A DNA stretch of 64,000 nucleotides from Pseudomonas sp. stari2 (GTDB lineage Bacteria > Pseudomonadota > Gammaproteobacteria > Pseudomonadales > Pseudomonadaceae). The notes under the pieces were generated by a model. It searched no databases. It had not been told where the DNA came from and saw only the letters and a list, made by a program, of their open reading frames with translations. A program made the translations under genes and the position numbers. This document shows, in pieces, positions 44,599 to 52,834 of the stretch (within the stretch, counting starts at the first letter, position 1; the number at the start of each line of letters is the position of its first letter). Where the stretch lies: assembly GCF_040760005.1 (NCBI RefSeq), contig NZ_CP099760.1:4273501-4337500 (forward strand), read 5' to 3'.

Positions 44599-44956
44599 GG
44601 ATATTCCTCGTTGCACAGACGTTAGCCGGCCGTTTCCGACCCAAGAATCAAGGGCAAGCATTCTAGTAGGTCAAACTCAAGAAGTCACCCTACTGAAAAC
44701 GGGTAAAAAAACAGCAGGCAAATTGAAGGCGGGGACAAACGGTTGCGCCTCGCCCTGTTAGCAAATACAGCCAATCAAGCCAGGGCCCTGCGCCAACCTC
44801 TTCTATATATAGAGGCGGTTGAATCATCTCCCTGACAGCCGACCTCGCAAGCAAGATCGGCGGGCAACGCAGCATCATCGAGTAACATTAATACGACGAA
44901 GCACCCTGCCCTGCGACCCGAAACCGGCAGTCGCCAGAAACTCGAATTCCTGAAAC
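44599..44956 (-). promoter_or_regulatory. tig upstream region, 358 bases without a gene
   Basis: No coding sequence is supported here. It must hold the tig promoter. An AT-rich 12-base palindrome TCTATATATAGA (44802-44813) includes a possible -10 TATATA, and a CAGGGCCCTG palindrome (44781-44790) follows downstream. I cannot fix a -35 with normal spacing. The bases 44836-44956 show nothing I can name. Confidence 0.4.
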
Positions 44957-44959
44957 AAA

Positions 44960-44991
44960 AAAGGCGCCAGACTGTTAAATCTGGCGCCTTT
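44960..44991 (-). terminator. intrinsic terminator of the tRNA operon
   Basis: AAAGGCGCCAGA (44960-44971) and TCTGGCGCCTTT (44980-44991) make a 12-bp stem with an 8-base loop. On the minus strand the stem is followed by TTTTTTG, so it ends the four-tRNA transcript eight bases after the last tRNA. An almost identical hairpin stands after the other tRNA-His. Confidence 0.88.
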
Positions 44992-44998
44992 CGAAATA

Positions 44999-45075
44999 TG
45001 GGGTGGACGATGGGGATCGAACCCACGACAACGGGAGTCACAATCCCGTGCTCTACCAACTGAGCTACGCCCACC
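44999..45075 (-). tRNA. tRNA-His(GTG), second copy
   Basis: The minus strand reads GGTGGGCGTAGCTCAG at the 5' end, the anticodon loop TTGTGAC with anticodon GTG, T arm GTGGGTTCGATCCCCAT and 3' CCACCCCA. The extra 5' G that pairs with C73 is the His identity mark. CCA is encoded. The sequence is the same as the copy at 45294-45370. It is the last tRNA of the operon. Confidence 0.95.
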
Positions 45076-45150
45076 ATATTGCGTGCCAAAGAAGCCAAAC
45101 AACTTCTTTGTAGAACTTCACCCTACCAACGGCATGAATGAAGCTTTGAT

Positions 45151-45235
45151 TGGTGCGGATGAAGAGACTCGAACTCTTACGCCTCGCGGCGCTGGAACCT
45201 AAATCCAGTGTGTCTACCAATTCCACCACATCCGC
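45151..45235 (-). tRNA. tRNA-Leu(TAG)
   Basis: An 85-base class II tRNA on the minus strand: acceptor GCGGATG, anticodon loop ATTTAGG with TAG, long variable arm GCGCCGCGAGGCGT, T arm GAGTTCGAGTCTC and encoded CCA. It reads CUA and related Leu codons. It lies between the two tRNA-His copies. Confidence 0.95.
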
Positions 45236-45254
45236 GGATGAAGCTTTTTAAAGC

Positions 45255-45286
45255 AAAGGCGCCAGACTGTTACATCTGGCGCCTTT
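45255..45286 (-). repeat. copy of the GGCGCC hairpin after the first tRNA-His
   Basis: AAAGGCGCCAGA and TCTGGCGCCTTT again form a 12-bp stem; the 8-base loop differs in one base from the terminator at 44960-44991. The T run is missing here, so read-through to the next tRNAs is expected. The hairpin and the adjacent tRNA-His form one duplicated block. Confidence 0.75.
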
Positions 45287-45293
45287 CGAAATA

Positions 45294-45370
45294 TGGGGTG
45301 GACGATGGGGATCGAACCCACGACAACGGGAGTCACAATCCCGTGCTCTACCAACTGAGCTACGCCCACC
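45294..45370 (-). tRNA. tRNA-His(GTG), first copy
   Basis: The same 77-base sequence as at 44999-45075: 5' GGTGGGCGTAGC, anticodon GTG and encoded CCA. It is second in the operon, after tRNA-Arg. Confidence 0.95.
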
Positions 45371-45401
45371 ATATCGCGTTACTTGTGCCAAAGCTGCCTA
45401 A

Positions 45402-45478
45402 TGGCGCACCCGGCAGGACTCGAACCTGCGACCATCCGCTTAGAAGGCGGATGCTCTATCCAGCTGAGCTACGGGCGC
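45402..45478 (-). tRNA. tRNA-Arg(TCT)
   Basis: The minus strand reads GCGCCCGTAGCTCAGC at the 5' end, the anticodon loop CTTCTAA with TCT, T arm GCAGGTTCGAGTCCTGC and encoded CCA. It serves AGA/AGG codons, rare in this high-GC genome. It is first in the tRNA operon, about 108 bases from the predicted start of transcription. Confidence 0.95.
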
Positions 45479-45592
45479 CTTGTTAGCTGTACCCTTGGAG
45501 GACTACAAACTAAGTGCTTTCCAGCCTCGCAAAACCTTGATTTCGCTCGACCTTCTTAACCAGTGCTAGGCTGTGCCCGACAAGTGCGACGA

Positions 45593-45621
45593 ATAGTATA
45601 GAGCGACCTGCAGGTCGTCAA
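45593..45621 (-). promoter_or_regulatory. strong sigma-70 promoter of the tRNA operon with internal palindrome
   Basis: On the minus strand TTGACG (45621-45616), 17 bases, then TACTAT (45598-45593), with a GC-rich discriminator TCGTCGC after the -10, which is typical of stable RNA genes under stringent control. The spacer contains the perfect 14-base palindrome CGACCTGCAGGTCG (45604-45617), which reaches into the -35. Confidence 0.78.
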
Positions 45622-45752
45622 ATCCTTTTTGAAAAAAATTCATTTAATTAAAGGGCTTAGGGGAATTTGCTGACCAAGCGCCTTTGCCCTCACCGTTTGA
45701 CATGCGAGAATGCGTTCTCTTTTTTTCCCCTCTCGATGGTTAATCACGCGCA

Positions 45753-46607
45753 ATGACTGCACAACTAATCGACGGCAAATCAATCGCCGCCAGCCTGCGC
45801 CAGCAGATCGCCCAACGGGTAGCCGAACGTCGCGAGCAAGGCTTGCGCACTCCCGGCCTCGCGGTGATCCTGGTCGGCAGCGATCCTGCCTCTCAGGTTT
45901 ATGTCTCGCACAAGCGTAAAGACTGTGAAGAGGTCGGCTTCCTCTCCCAAGCCTACGACCTGCCTTCCGAAACCACTCAGGAAGCACTGACCGATCTGAT
46001 CGATCGACTGAACGACGACCCGGCAATCGACGGCGTTCTGCTTCAACTTCCTCTGCCTGAGCACCTGGACGCGTCCAAGCTGCTGGAGCGCATCCGCCCG
46101 GACAAGGATGTCGACGGTTTCCATCCTTATAACGTCGGTCGCCTGGCCCAGCGCATTCCGCTGCTGCGTCCGTGCACGCCGAAAGGCATCATGACCCTGC
46201 TGGAAAGCACCGGTGTCGATCTGTACGGAATGGATGCAGTGGTCGTCGGCGCTTCCAACATTGTTGGTCGCCCAATGGCCATGGAGCTGCTGTTGGCCGG
46301 CTGTACCGTGACCGTGACCCACCGTTTCACCAAGGACCTGGCCGGCCATGTCGGCCGCGCCGATCTGGTGGTGGTTGCCGCCGGCAAGCCGGGCCTGGTC
46401 AAGGGCGAGTGGATCAAGGAAGGCGCGATCGTGATCGACGTCGGCATCAACCGTCAGGACGACGGCAAACTGGTCGGTGACGTCGTGTACGAAACCGCCC
46501 TGCCCCGTGCCGGCTGGATTACTCCAGTACCGGGTGGCGTCGGCCCGATGACCCGTGCCTGCCTGCTGGAAAACACCCTCTACGCGGCAGAAACCCTGCA
46601 CGCTTAA
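45753..46607 (+). CDS. folD: bifunctional methylene-THF dehydrogenase/cyclohydrolase
   Basis: A 284-residue enzyme that turns 5,10-methylene-THF into 10-formyl-THF in two steps. Marks: catalytic Lys region [36 protein letters not shown], the NADP motif [13 protein letters not shown] and the C-terminal [19 protein letters not shown]. It is divergent from the tRNA operon, so its promoter shares the 270-base gap with that of the tRNAs. An intrinsic terminator follows at once. Confidence 0.97.
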   Translation: MTAQLIDGKSIAASLRQQIAQRVAERREQGLRTPGLAVILVGSDPASQVYVSHKRKDCEEVGFLSQAYDLPSETTQEALTDLIDRLNDDPAIDGVLLQLPLPEHLDASKLLERIRPDKDVDGFHPYNVGRLAQRIPLLRPCTPKGIMTLLESTGVDLYGMDAVVVGASNIVGRPMAMELLLAGCTVTVTHRFTKDLAGHVGRADLVVVAAGKPGLVKGEWIKEGAIVIDVGINRQDDGKLVGDVVYETALPRAGWITPVPGGVGPMTRACLLENTLYAAETLHA

Positions 46608-46628
46608 GCGCTTTTTCCGCTTCAGGAG

Positions 46629-46652
46629 AACCCCGCCTTGTGCGGGGTTTTT
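46629..46652 (+). terminator. intrinsic terminator of folD
   Basis: AACCCCGC (46629-46636), loop CTTGT, GCGGGGTT (46642-46649), then T residues. Confidence 0.87.
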
Positions 46653-46834
46653 CGTATCCTCGAAAAAACCTTTACCGTTCGCCGGAAACCCCTATTTTCA
46701 CAGGGCTTTTCACGACTTTTTCATACCCTTCAAACAACCATCGACAGTTCTTCAGCCATACTCCTAAAATGCGTCGTTTTACGACACAGTCCGTTACAAA
46801 AAACGGCATTTCCAACCTTCATGAGTTCGCCCGC

Positions 46835-47773
46835 GTGAATATTCGTCTGTCCATCCTGAGCCTGGTTTTTGCATTTTCAGGCACACTCCTCACGCCAACG
46901 GTCAACGCCGCCGAAACCACCGCTGCCCCCCGAGACGCCTCGCAACTGAAAATCGCCTCCGGCAGCGCCCTGCTGATGGATCTGCAGACCAACAAAGTCA
47001 TCTATTCCAGCAACCCGGACGTGATCGTGCCAATCGCCTCCGTCAGCAAGTTGATGACCGGTTTGGTTGTGGTTGAAGCGCACCAGAACATGGACGAATG
47101 GATTGACGTCGACATCAGCCACACCCCGGAAATGAAAGGCGTGTTTTCCCGGGTCAAGCTGCGAAGTGAATTGCCGCGCCGGGAGATGCTGCTGATCGCT
47201 TTGATGTCCTCGGAAAACCGCGCCGCCGCCAGTCTCGCTCATCACTATCCGGGCGGATATGCAGCCTTCATCGCAGCAATGAACGCCAAGGCCAAGGCGC
47301 TGGGCATGACCAGCACCCACTTTGTGGAACCGACCGGCCTATCGGAGCGCAACGTCTCCACCGCGCGCGACCTGAGCAAGTTGCTGATGGCTGCGCAAAA
47401 GCATCCGATCCTGACCGAACTCACCACCACCAAGGAAAAAACCGTCTCGTTCCGCAAACCCAATTACACCCTGGGTTTTCGTAACACCGACCACCTGGTG
47501 AACAAGGCCGACTGGGACATCAAGATCACCAAGACCGGCTTCACCAATCCGGCCGGCCATTGCCTGGTGCTCGTGACCCGGATGAGCAACCGCCCGGTCG
47601 CCCTGGTGATTCTCGATGCGTTCGGTAAGTACACGCACTTCGCCGATGCCAGCCGCATCCGCAGCTGGGTGGAAACCGGTCGGAGCACCAACGTTCCGGC
47701 AGTGGCCCAGCAATACAAGGCCGAGAAAAACCTCAAGGGTCGCCAGAGCGGCGTGGTCGAAGCTTCGAAGTAA
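46835..47773 (+). CDS. pbpG: D-alanyl-D-alanine endopeptidase (PBP7)
   Basis: A 312-residue S11 penicillin-binding protein that cuts cross-links in peptidoglycan. Signal peptide about 1-25 ([22 protein letters not shown] in parts). Active-site motifs: Ser in ASVSKLM (SxxK), SSEN (SxN) and ITKTGFTN (KTG). Its length fits E. coli PBP7. The start is not certain: GTG 46835 gives the expected signal peptide but has no clear ribosome site; ATG 46769 in the same frame would add 22 residues. It has its own terminator and acts in the periplasm. Confidence 0.9.
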   Translation: MNIRLSILSLVFAFSGTLLTPTVNAAETTAAPRDASQLKIASGSALLMDLQTNKVIYSSNPDVIVPIASVSKLMTGLVVVEAHQNMDEWIDVDISHTPEMKGVFSRVKLRSELPRREMLLIALMSSENRAAASLAHHYPGGYAAFIAAMNAKAKALGMTSTHFVEPTGLSERNVSTARDLSKLLMAAQKHPILTELTTTKEKTVSFRKPNYTLGFRNTDHLVNKADWDIKITKTGFTNPAGHCLVLVTRMSNRPVALVILDAFGKYTHFADASRIRSWVETGRSTNVPAVAQQYKAEKNLKGRQSGVVEASK

Positions 47774-47787
47774 ATCGCGACACAAGA

Positions 47788-47817
47788 AAAAGCCCCGAAC
47801 ATTCGGGGCTTTTTTTC
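47788..47817. terminator. intrinsic terminator after pbpG, bidirectional
   Basis: AAAAGCCCCGA and TCGGGGCTTTT with loop ACAT, flanked by A and T runs. It serves pbpG on the plus strand and can serve the small minus-strand gene that follows. Confidence 0.88.
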
Positions 47818-47827
47818 GTCTGCCGGT

Positions 47828-48034
47828 TCAGTCGTTGGGCAGCGGCATCTGGTCATCATCGGGAATGCCGTCGCCGACACTGGGATCGCGCCGATGTTCC
47901 GGAGGCACCACGGTTGGGCGAGCCAATGGATCGCGCAGCGGGCTGTCCGGATCCAGCACCGGATCAACGTCCGGCTCCGGCGTAGTCGGCACACTGTCCG
48001 GCTTATGGTCGTCAAAGCTCGAATCGGTACTCAT
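47828..48034 (-). CDS. small Asp/Pro-rich hypothetical protein
   Basis: A 68-residue acidic, low-complexity protein: MSTDSSFDDHKPDSVPTTPE, then DVDPVLDPDSPLRDPLARP and a PDDDQMPLPND end. No membrane segment or fold can be seen; it is probably disordered. AGAGGT stands 6-11 bases before ATG 48034, which supports real translation. It lies 97 bases downstream of the C39-like lipoprotein gene on the same strand and may be co-transcribed. Function unknown. Confidence 0.6.
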   Translation of the reverse strand: MSTDSSFDDHKPDSVPTTPEPDVDPVLDPDSPLRDPLARPTVVPPEHRRDPSVGDGIPDDDQMPLPND

Positions 48035-48131
48035 ACGCACCTCTCATTCGGGTAATCACCCGAAAAAACCGGGCGTTACCCTTAAGAGCATAGCTGCGCG
48101 CCAGGGTGCCCGTCAGGAGACGGACGGAACC

Positions 48132-48803
48132 TCACTTCGCGTCCAGTGCCTTGCGCGCCTGCGCCGCCTCGCGTTCCTGGCCAGCCTGCGCCAGCTCATC
48201 AGCGGCTTTCAGCCAACGCTGGCGATCGACCGCTGCCGGGAGCTGCGAAGGCTTCTGAATCAATACCGCCCAGCCACCCGACTTCTCGAGCGCCGATTCA
48301 AAAGAACTGAAACTCATCAGTTCACGACGATTCATCCCCGCGCGCAACAGAACCTTCTGCTTCTTGCGGTCATAACCGGAAAGAATCGCGTACCGCGGCT
48401 CGGCCCAGAACGCCGATCCTTCGCTAAAGCGCACCATCACCGGATAACCTGCCGCCACCTGGGTCAGCAGCGCCGGCAAACGGGCATCTACCGGGTATAC
48501 GACCATGCCGTATTCACGCGCCAGGTTCTGCATATTCTGTTGCAGCTTGTCCTCGGCGCCCGGTAGGTGCAGCGGCTTTTCCAGCAAGCCCGGCGTGATG
48601 ACTATGCCCTGCTGCGACAGCAAGCTGGCGAGCACTTGCGGCCCACTCTGATTGGCTTCGCCACGATAGAAAGTGCCGCTGAGTTCGACGCGCTCCGGCA
48701 GGCGCTGGACTTCCGGCGCCACACTGCCCGCACACCCCACCAAAGCTGTCACGCAACCGGCCACCAGCAGTGCCATGCGAATCCGGGAAAATAGCTGCAC
48801 CAT
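48132..48803 (-). CDS. C39-peptidase-like lipoprotein, probably inactive
   Basis: A 223-residue lipoprotein (lipobox ALVGC, Cys24). The middle part follows the bacteriocin-processing C39 fold. Active members have QCGPAAL with the nucleophile Cys; here it is NQSGPQVLASLL with Ser53. The catalytic His motif (GHYVVVxGY) reads PRYAILSGYDR, with Arg137 in its place. Both main catalytic residues are therefore lost. The C-terminal part (LKAADELAQAGQEREAAQARKAL in parts) is a helical hairpin like one TPR unit. ATG 48803 is chosen over a GTG two codons upstream. It may be a scaffold or binding protein at the envelope. Confidence 0.7.
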   Translation of the reverse strand: MVQLFSRIRMALLVAGCVTALVGCAGSVAPEVQRLPERVELSGTFYRGEANQSGPQVLASLLSQQGIVITPGLLEKPLHLPGAEDKLQQNMQNLAREYGMVVYPVDARLPALLTQVAAGYPVMVRFSEGSAFWAEPRYAILSGYDRKKQKVLLRAGMNRRELMSFSSFESALEKSGGWAVLIQKPSQLPAAVDRQRWLKAADELAQAGQEREAAQARKALDAK

Positions 48804-49034
48804 CGTCACTCTCTTGATCAGTTACCGGTCATCGTGTTCCGGCTTGGTCGAGGATCATAGGACGGCGCAACGCTGCGGTATAGCCCAAAGGGGCAGATGC
48901 ATCGGCTGCATAGAGCGAAGTGATTGGTCACCACCGACCTTTGGTCAATAGCCTGAAACACGCCAGCGACTAGACTGTCACTCGAAAGACAGCAAAAGAG
49001 TGAGCGCCCGACGCAGGGCAAAGAGGAGGCACCG

Positions 49035-49202
49035 ATGAGCCTGACCATGACCATTGTGATGTTGATTGCCGGCTGGCTGGCCGTTGCCGGCGCCATGCTG
49101 TGGGGCGTACTGCGGATTTCCCGCCGCCATCACCACCCTGTGCAACCTGCACCGATCAAGAAGATCGAAAAACACAGCGCCCGTCACGCCACCGCGCACT
49201 GA
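49035..49202 (+). CDS. 55-residue single-pass membrane protein
   Basis: The frame starts at ATG 49035 with GAGGAGGC seven bases upstream, a very good ribosome site. Residues 4-27 are a membrane helix (TIVMLIAGWLAVAGAMLWGVL); the rest is basic and His rich (RISRRHHHPVQPAP, KKIEKHSARHATAH), and would lie in the cytoplasm. No other gene is nearby on this strand. The function is unknown; the His/Lys-rich tail could bind acidic partners or metal, which is only a guess. Confidence 0.68.
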   Translation: MSLTMTIVMLIAGWLAVAGAMLWGVLRISRRHHHPVQPAPIKKIEKHSARHATAH

Positions 49203-49223
49203 CGTCTTTCAACCGATTCAAAC

Positions 49224-49261
49224 GAAAAAGGCCGCGTGACTCTTGCGAGTGACGCGGCCTT
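49224..49261 (-). terminator. intrinsic terminator of terC-family gene
   Basis: AAGGCCGCGT (49228-49237) and ACGCGGCCTT (49252-49261), extended by GACTC/GAGTG pairs, form a long stem; on the minus strand T residues follow. It is between the terC-family gene and the convergent 55-codon gene. Confidence 0.85.
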
Positions 49262-49275
49262 CGATTTTCCAGCGG

Positions 49276-50025
49276 TTACGCCTGGGCAGCCAGTTTCTTC
49301 TGCTTCGCCCGACGGGACATCATGTTCAACACCTCGATCGCAGCCGAGAACGCCATGGCGGCATACACATAACCTTTCGGTACGTGGGCGCCGAAGCCTT
49401 CTGCGATCAGCGTCATGCCGATCATGATCAGGAAGCCCAGAGCCAGCATCACCACCGTCGGGTTGTCGTTGATGAACTTGGCCAACGGATCAGCCGCAAA
49501 CAGCATCACCAGTACTGAAACCACCACCGCGATCACCATGATCGGCAAGTGTTCGGTCATGCCGACAGCGGTGATGATGCTATCGATCGAGAACACCATG
49601 TCCAGCATCAGGATCTGCCCGATGGCGGCAGCGAAGCCCAGGGTGACCGTCGACGTCGCGGACTTCGGATCTTCCGGCGCCGGGTCCATGCTGTGATGGA
49701 TCTCGGTCGTCGCTTTCCACACCAGGAACAGGCCACCGGCAATCAGGATCATGTCCTTCCAGGAGAACGCCTGACCGAGGATCTCGATGACCGGAGCGGT
49801 CAACTGAACGATGAACGCGATAGTGCTCAGCAAGGCCAGACGCATGATCAGCGCCATGCCGATGCCCAGGCGACGGGCCTTCTGCCGGTACTGCTCGGGC
49901 AGTTTGTTGGTCAGGATCGAGATGAAGATCAGGTTATCGATGCCCAGCACGATTTCCATCACCACCAGTGTGGCCAAGGCAATCCAGGCGGTCGGGCTGG
50001 AAGCGAGTTCTAACAGATATTCCAT
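49276..50025 (-). CDS. TerC-family integral membrane protein
   Basis: A 249-residue protein with seven predicted helices. The family motif [16 protein letters not shown] is in helix 1-2, and [16 protein letters not shown] repeats it in the second half; the paired acidic residues in these are thought to handle metal ions. TerC-like proteins have been linked to tellurite resistance and, more recently, to manganese efflux and metalation of exported proteins. I see no manganese riboswitch upstream; the 28-base gap follows a small lipoprotein gene in the same direction. There are no other ter genes, so tellurite resistance should not be assumed. Confidence 0.9.
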   Translation of the reverse strand: MEYLLELASSPTAWIALATLVVMEIVLGIDNLIFISILTNKLPEQYRQKARRLGIGMALIMRLALLSTIAFIVQLTAPVIEILGQAFSWKDMILIAGGLFLVWKATTEIHHSMDPAPEDPKSATSTVTLGFAAAIGQILMLDMVFSIDSIITAVGMTEHLPIMVIAVVVSVLVMLFAADPLAKFINDNPTVVMLALGFLIMIGMTLIAEGFGAHVPKGYVYAAMAFSAAIEVLNMMSRRAKQKKLAAQA

Positions 50026-50053
50026 GGGTCAGTCCTGACTCTTGTAAGACGGT

Positions 50054-50296
50054 TTAAATTTCCTTGGAGGAAGATTCGGATTTTTCCGCATCTTTTTCCG
50101 ATGATTCTTTCTTGCCGATCAGATCGCCCGTGGCGTCACTGAGTGCCTGTTCGGCGGCTTTATGGGTGTCATCGATGGCTTGCTTGGCGCTCTCGGCGGC
50201 CTTGCCCATCAGTTGTTGCGCGCTTTTCTCGGCCTGGTCGCAACCAGCCATAAGCAGTAAAGACGTAAGCATCAGTGCCGGGATCGTGTATTTCAT
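50054..50296 (-). CDS. small lipoprotein
   Basis: An 80-residue protein with a signal ending in the lipobox LLLMAGC (Cys19). The mature part is highly charged and helical: DQAEKSAQQLMGKAAESAKQ, then a Lys/Glu/Ser-rich tail (KKESSEKDAEKSESSSKEI). It probably forms an amphipathic helix in the periplasm. It lies 28 bases upstream of the terC-family gene on the same strand and is likely in the same transcript. Function unknown. Confidence 0.78.
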   Translation of the reverse strand: MKYTIPALMLTSLLLMAGCDQAEKSAQQLMGKAAESAKQAIDDTHKAAEQALSDATGDLIGKKESSEKDAEKSESSSKEI

Positions 50297-50440
50297 AAGG
50301 CTTCCTTCGAATGAACAGACAGGGTCACAGACCGCCCGTCGATGGCTGGGCATTCTAGGGAGACAAACACTTCAGAAAAATTCGTATTTTTAGCAGCTAC
50401 ACTTCGGTTTATACGAACTGTATTTGATGGACCAAACCCC

Positions 50441-51340
50441 ATGCTCAATTACCGACAACTGCATTACTTCTGGGTGGTGGCCAAGACCGGCAGCATCGTG
50501 CGCGCCTGCGAGCAACTGAACCTGACGCCGCAGACCATCAGCGGGCAGATTTCCCTGCTCGAACAGACTTACGGCATCGAATTGTTTCAACGGGTCGGCC
50601 GGCAACTCGAACTCTCCGAAGCCGGACGCCAGGCCCTGCCCTACGCCGAGCAGATGTTCCAGCTCGGCGGTGAACTGGAATTGATGCTGCGCGCACAGCC
50701 CAACGAACAGCAGATCCTGTTCCGGGTCGGCGTGGCGGACGTGGTGCCCAAATCCATCGTCTATCGCCTGATCGCACCAACCATGGAGCTCAGCGAACCA
50801 CTGCGCATCACTTGCCGTGAGGACAAACTCGAACGCCTGCTGGCGGATCTGGCGATCCAGCGTCTGGACCTGGTGATCTCCGACAGCCCGATGCCCTCGC
50901 ACCTGGACATCAAGGGCTACAGCCAGAAGCTTGGCGAATGCGGAATCAGTTTTTTCGCCACCGCCGAACTGGCGGCGTTATACGGTCAGGACTTCCCGCG
51001 CAGCCTGCACGGTGCGCCGCTGTTGATCCCCGGCGCGGAGACCGTGGTGCGCAGCCGTTTACAGCGCTGGTTCGCCGAGCAACAGATTCAGCCAAGGATT
51101 GTCGGGGAGTTCGATGACAGCGCCTTGATGCAGGCGTTCGGTCAGTCCGGCAGCGGGATCTTCATCGGCCCGAGCGTGATTGCCGATGAGGTGAAGCGCC
51201 AGTACGGCGTCAAGTTGATCGGTCAGACCGATGCGGTGAGCGAGTCGTTTTACGCGATTTCGGTGGAGCGCAAGGTCAAGCACCCCGGCATCAAAGCGAT
51301 TACCGAAGGTGCCCGACGCGAGCTGTTTACCGAGTTTTAA
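50441..51340 (+). CDS. nhaR: LysR-family regulator, NhaR-like
   Basis: A 299-residue regulator. It opens MLNYRQLHYFWVVAKTGSIV, then LNLTPQTISGQISLLEQTYG, very like NhaR of enterobacteria, which activates nhaA on sodium and also acts on pga in E. coli. The effector domain has VGVADVVPKSIVYRLI and FGQSGSGIFIGPSVI. No nhaA antiporter gene is adjacent here, so its target is elsewhere or different. Its stop overlaps that of the convergent MFS gene by four bases. Confidence 0.85.
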   Translation: MLNYRQLHYFWVVAKTGSIVRACEQLNLTPQTISGQISLLEQTYGIELFQRVGRQLELSEAGRQALPYAEQMFQLGGELELMLRAQPNEQQILFRVGVADVVPKSIVYRLIAPTMELSEPLRITCREDKLERLLADLAIQRLDLVISDSPMPSHLDIKGYSQKLGECGISFFATAELAALYGQDFPRSLHGAPLLIPGAETVVRSRLQRWFAEQQIQPRIVGEFDDSALMQAFGQSGSGIFIGPSVIADEVKRQYGVKLIGQTDAVSESFYAISVERKVKHPGIKAITEGARRELFTEF

Positions 51341-52497
51341 GCCTGTGCGCAGACCTCGCGCGGCTTGAGCACCATCAACACCATGGCGAGGAAAATCGAC
51401 AGCAGGATGAATGCGGCCGCCGCAAATCCTACGAAGCCCAGCCCGGCACTGTCGATCACTCGACCGCCAATGATCGCGCCAAGGCCGATCCCGAGGTTGG
51501 CCCCGGCAATGTTCAGCGACGCGGCGAAAGCCGGCGCTTCAGGAGCCGCTTTCATCAAGCGCACGTGGCTGACCAGAAACAGCGCAGCCTGCGTCACGCC
51601 CCAGATACCCATTGCCGCTGCCAGACCCAGCGACGAATTGATGTTGGGCACCAGCGCCACCATCCCGGGGATCATGAACGCGCAGAACATCACCGAGGCC
51701 ATCAGCGGATGGCGATCCACCGCGCGACCGCCCAACGAGTTGCCGATCAGGCCGACCGCGCCAAAGCCCATCAGGCACCAACCGACCACGGTGCCATTGA
51801 AGCCGGCCAGACGTTCGAGGATATCCGCCAGATAGGTGTAGGCGGTGAACATGCCGCTGAACACCAGGATCGACAGCAACACATGGCCAAGCATCAGCGG
51901 GCTGCGCAGGATCTTGAACTGCGAAGCGAAACTTACCTGATGCTGGTGCAGGCTGGTTTTCGGCAGATAGACAAACAGCAGCAACGCCTTGGCGAACGCG
52001 ATCACCGCCAGAATGGCGAACGCACTGCGCCAGCCGAACGCATCGGAAATCAGCGTGCCGACTGGAATGCCGAATACCGTGGCGCAGACGATGCCGAAGC
52101 CGATCTTGGCAATGGCGCGACCGGCGAAGTCCGGACCGACGATGTCCACGGCAGTTTCACTGGCCAAGGCCCAGAACACCGGCAAACCCAGCGCCGGGAT
52201 CAACCGGGCAATGGCCATGACCCAGATGTTCGGCGCCAGCGCCGCCACCGTATTAGCCAGACCGAACATGACCAGGATGGTGATGAACAGTTTGCGTCGT
52301 TCGAAACGGGCGAAATATGCGGTCAAGAAAGGACCGAACATGGCCACGGTGAAGGCGAATAGAGTCACCAGCAACCCGGCTTGCGGGATGGTGACGGCCA
52401 GGTCGCGGGCAATCGCCGGCAGCAGGCCGACGATGACGAACTCCGTGGTCAGCACCGTGAATCCGGCGGCAGACAACAGAAGGATGGGCAACAGCAT
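51337..52497 (-). CDS. MFS transporter, DHA1-type
   Basis: A 386-residue, 12-helix permease. It opens LSAAGFTVLTTEFVIVGLLP with PAIARDLAVTIPQAGLL, the start of the AraJ/YdhP/PbuE-like arabinose- or nucleoside-efflux group; TAYFARFERRKL is motif A. ATG 52497 with GGAGTTCCTC upstream gives a standard length. Being an exporter of sugars, nucleosides or drugs is family inference. It is monocistronic, with its end against nhaR. Confidence 0.85.
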   Translation of the reverse strand: MLLPILLLSAAGFTVLTTEFVIVGLLPAIARDLAVTIPQAGLLVTLFAFTVAMFGPFLTAYFARFERRKLFITILVMFGLANTVAALAPNIWVMAIARLIPALGLPVFWALASETAVDIVGPDFAGRAIAKIGFGIVCATVFGIPVGTLISDAFGWRSAFAILAVIAFAKALLLFVYLPKTSLHQHQVSFASQFKILRSPLMLGHVLLSILVFSGMFTAYTYLADILERLAGFNGTVVGWCLMGFGAVGLIGNSLGGRAVDRHPLMASVMFCAFMIPGMVALVPNINSSLGLAAAMGIWGVTQAALFLVSHVRLMKAAPEAPAFAASLNIAGANLGIGLGAIIGGRVIDSAGLGFVGFAAAAFILLSIFLAMVLMVLKPREVCAQA

Positions 52498-52834
52498 GAG
52501 GAACTCCAGCAAAACGACGACACCAGCGTTGACCCGAAGGCCCGCCGGCAGAACTTGAAAATAAGGATGCGCAATCTTAACAGAGTGTTTCCCGAGTGAC
52601 TTGCACAAACCTGTCTATGTTGCCGAACGTTTCGGTGGCAGATCGTCACAGGCCTGAAGGATAAGGCCCACGCTGTGATAAAGTCCGCGCCCTGAAAAAC
52701 GTACACCCTGTTCAGCCACCCGTTTAACGGCGTGGCTGTCGCGTCATTCCTTTCGGTTCGTGTCTGTGGCCTGCCCCCGATTCACCCCCCGGATCACGCA
52801 ACCTTGCACCCTATAAAAAAGCAGAGATGCCGTT
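52498..52834. promoter_or_regulatory. divergent promoter region of MFS and sstT genes
   Basis: No gene can be supported in these 337 bases. A -10-like GATAAAGT (about 52677-52684) points toward sstT and would leave a leader of about 145 bases, longer than usual. The leader has pairing stretches (CAGCCACCCGTTTAACGG then CGTGGCTG) that could form a hairpin near 52712-52738. I recognise no riboswitch class. Confidence 0.35.

Noticed and set aside
45208..45486. 92-codon frame across the tRNA cluster
   Set aside because: Lies over three tRNA genes; chance frame.
49276..50025. Tellurite resistance operon
   Set aside because: Single terC-family gene with no other ter genes.
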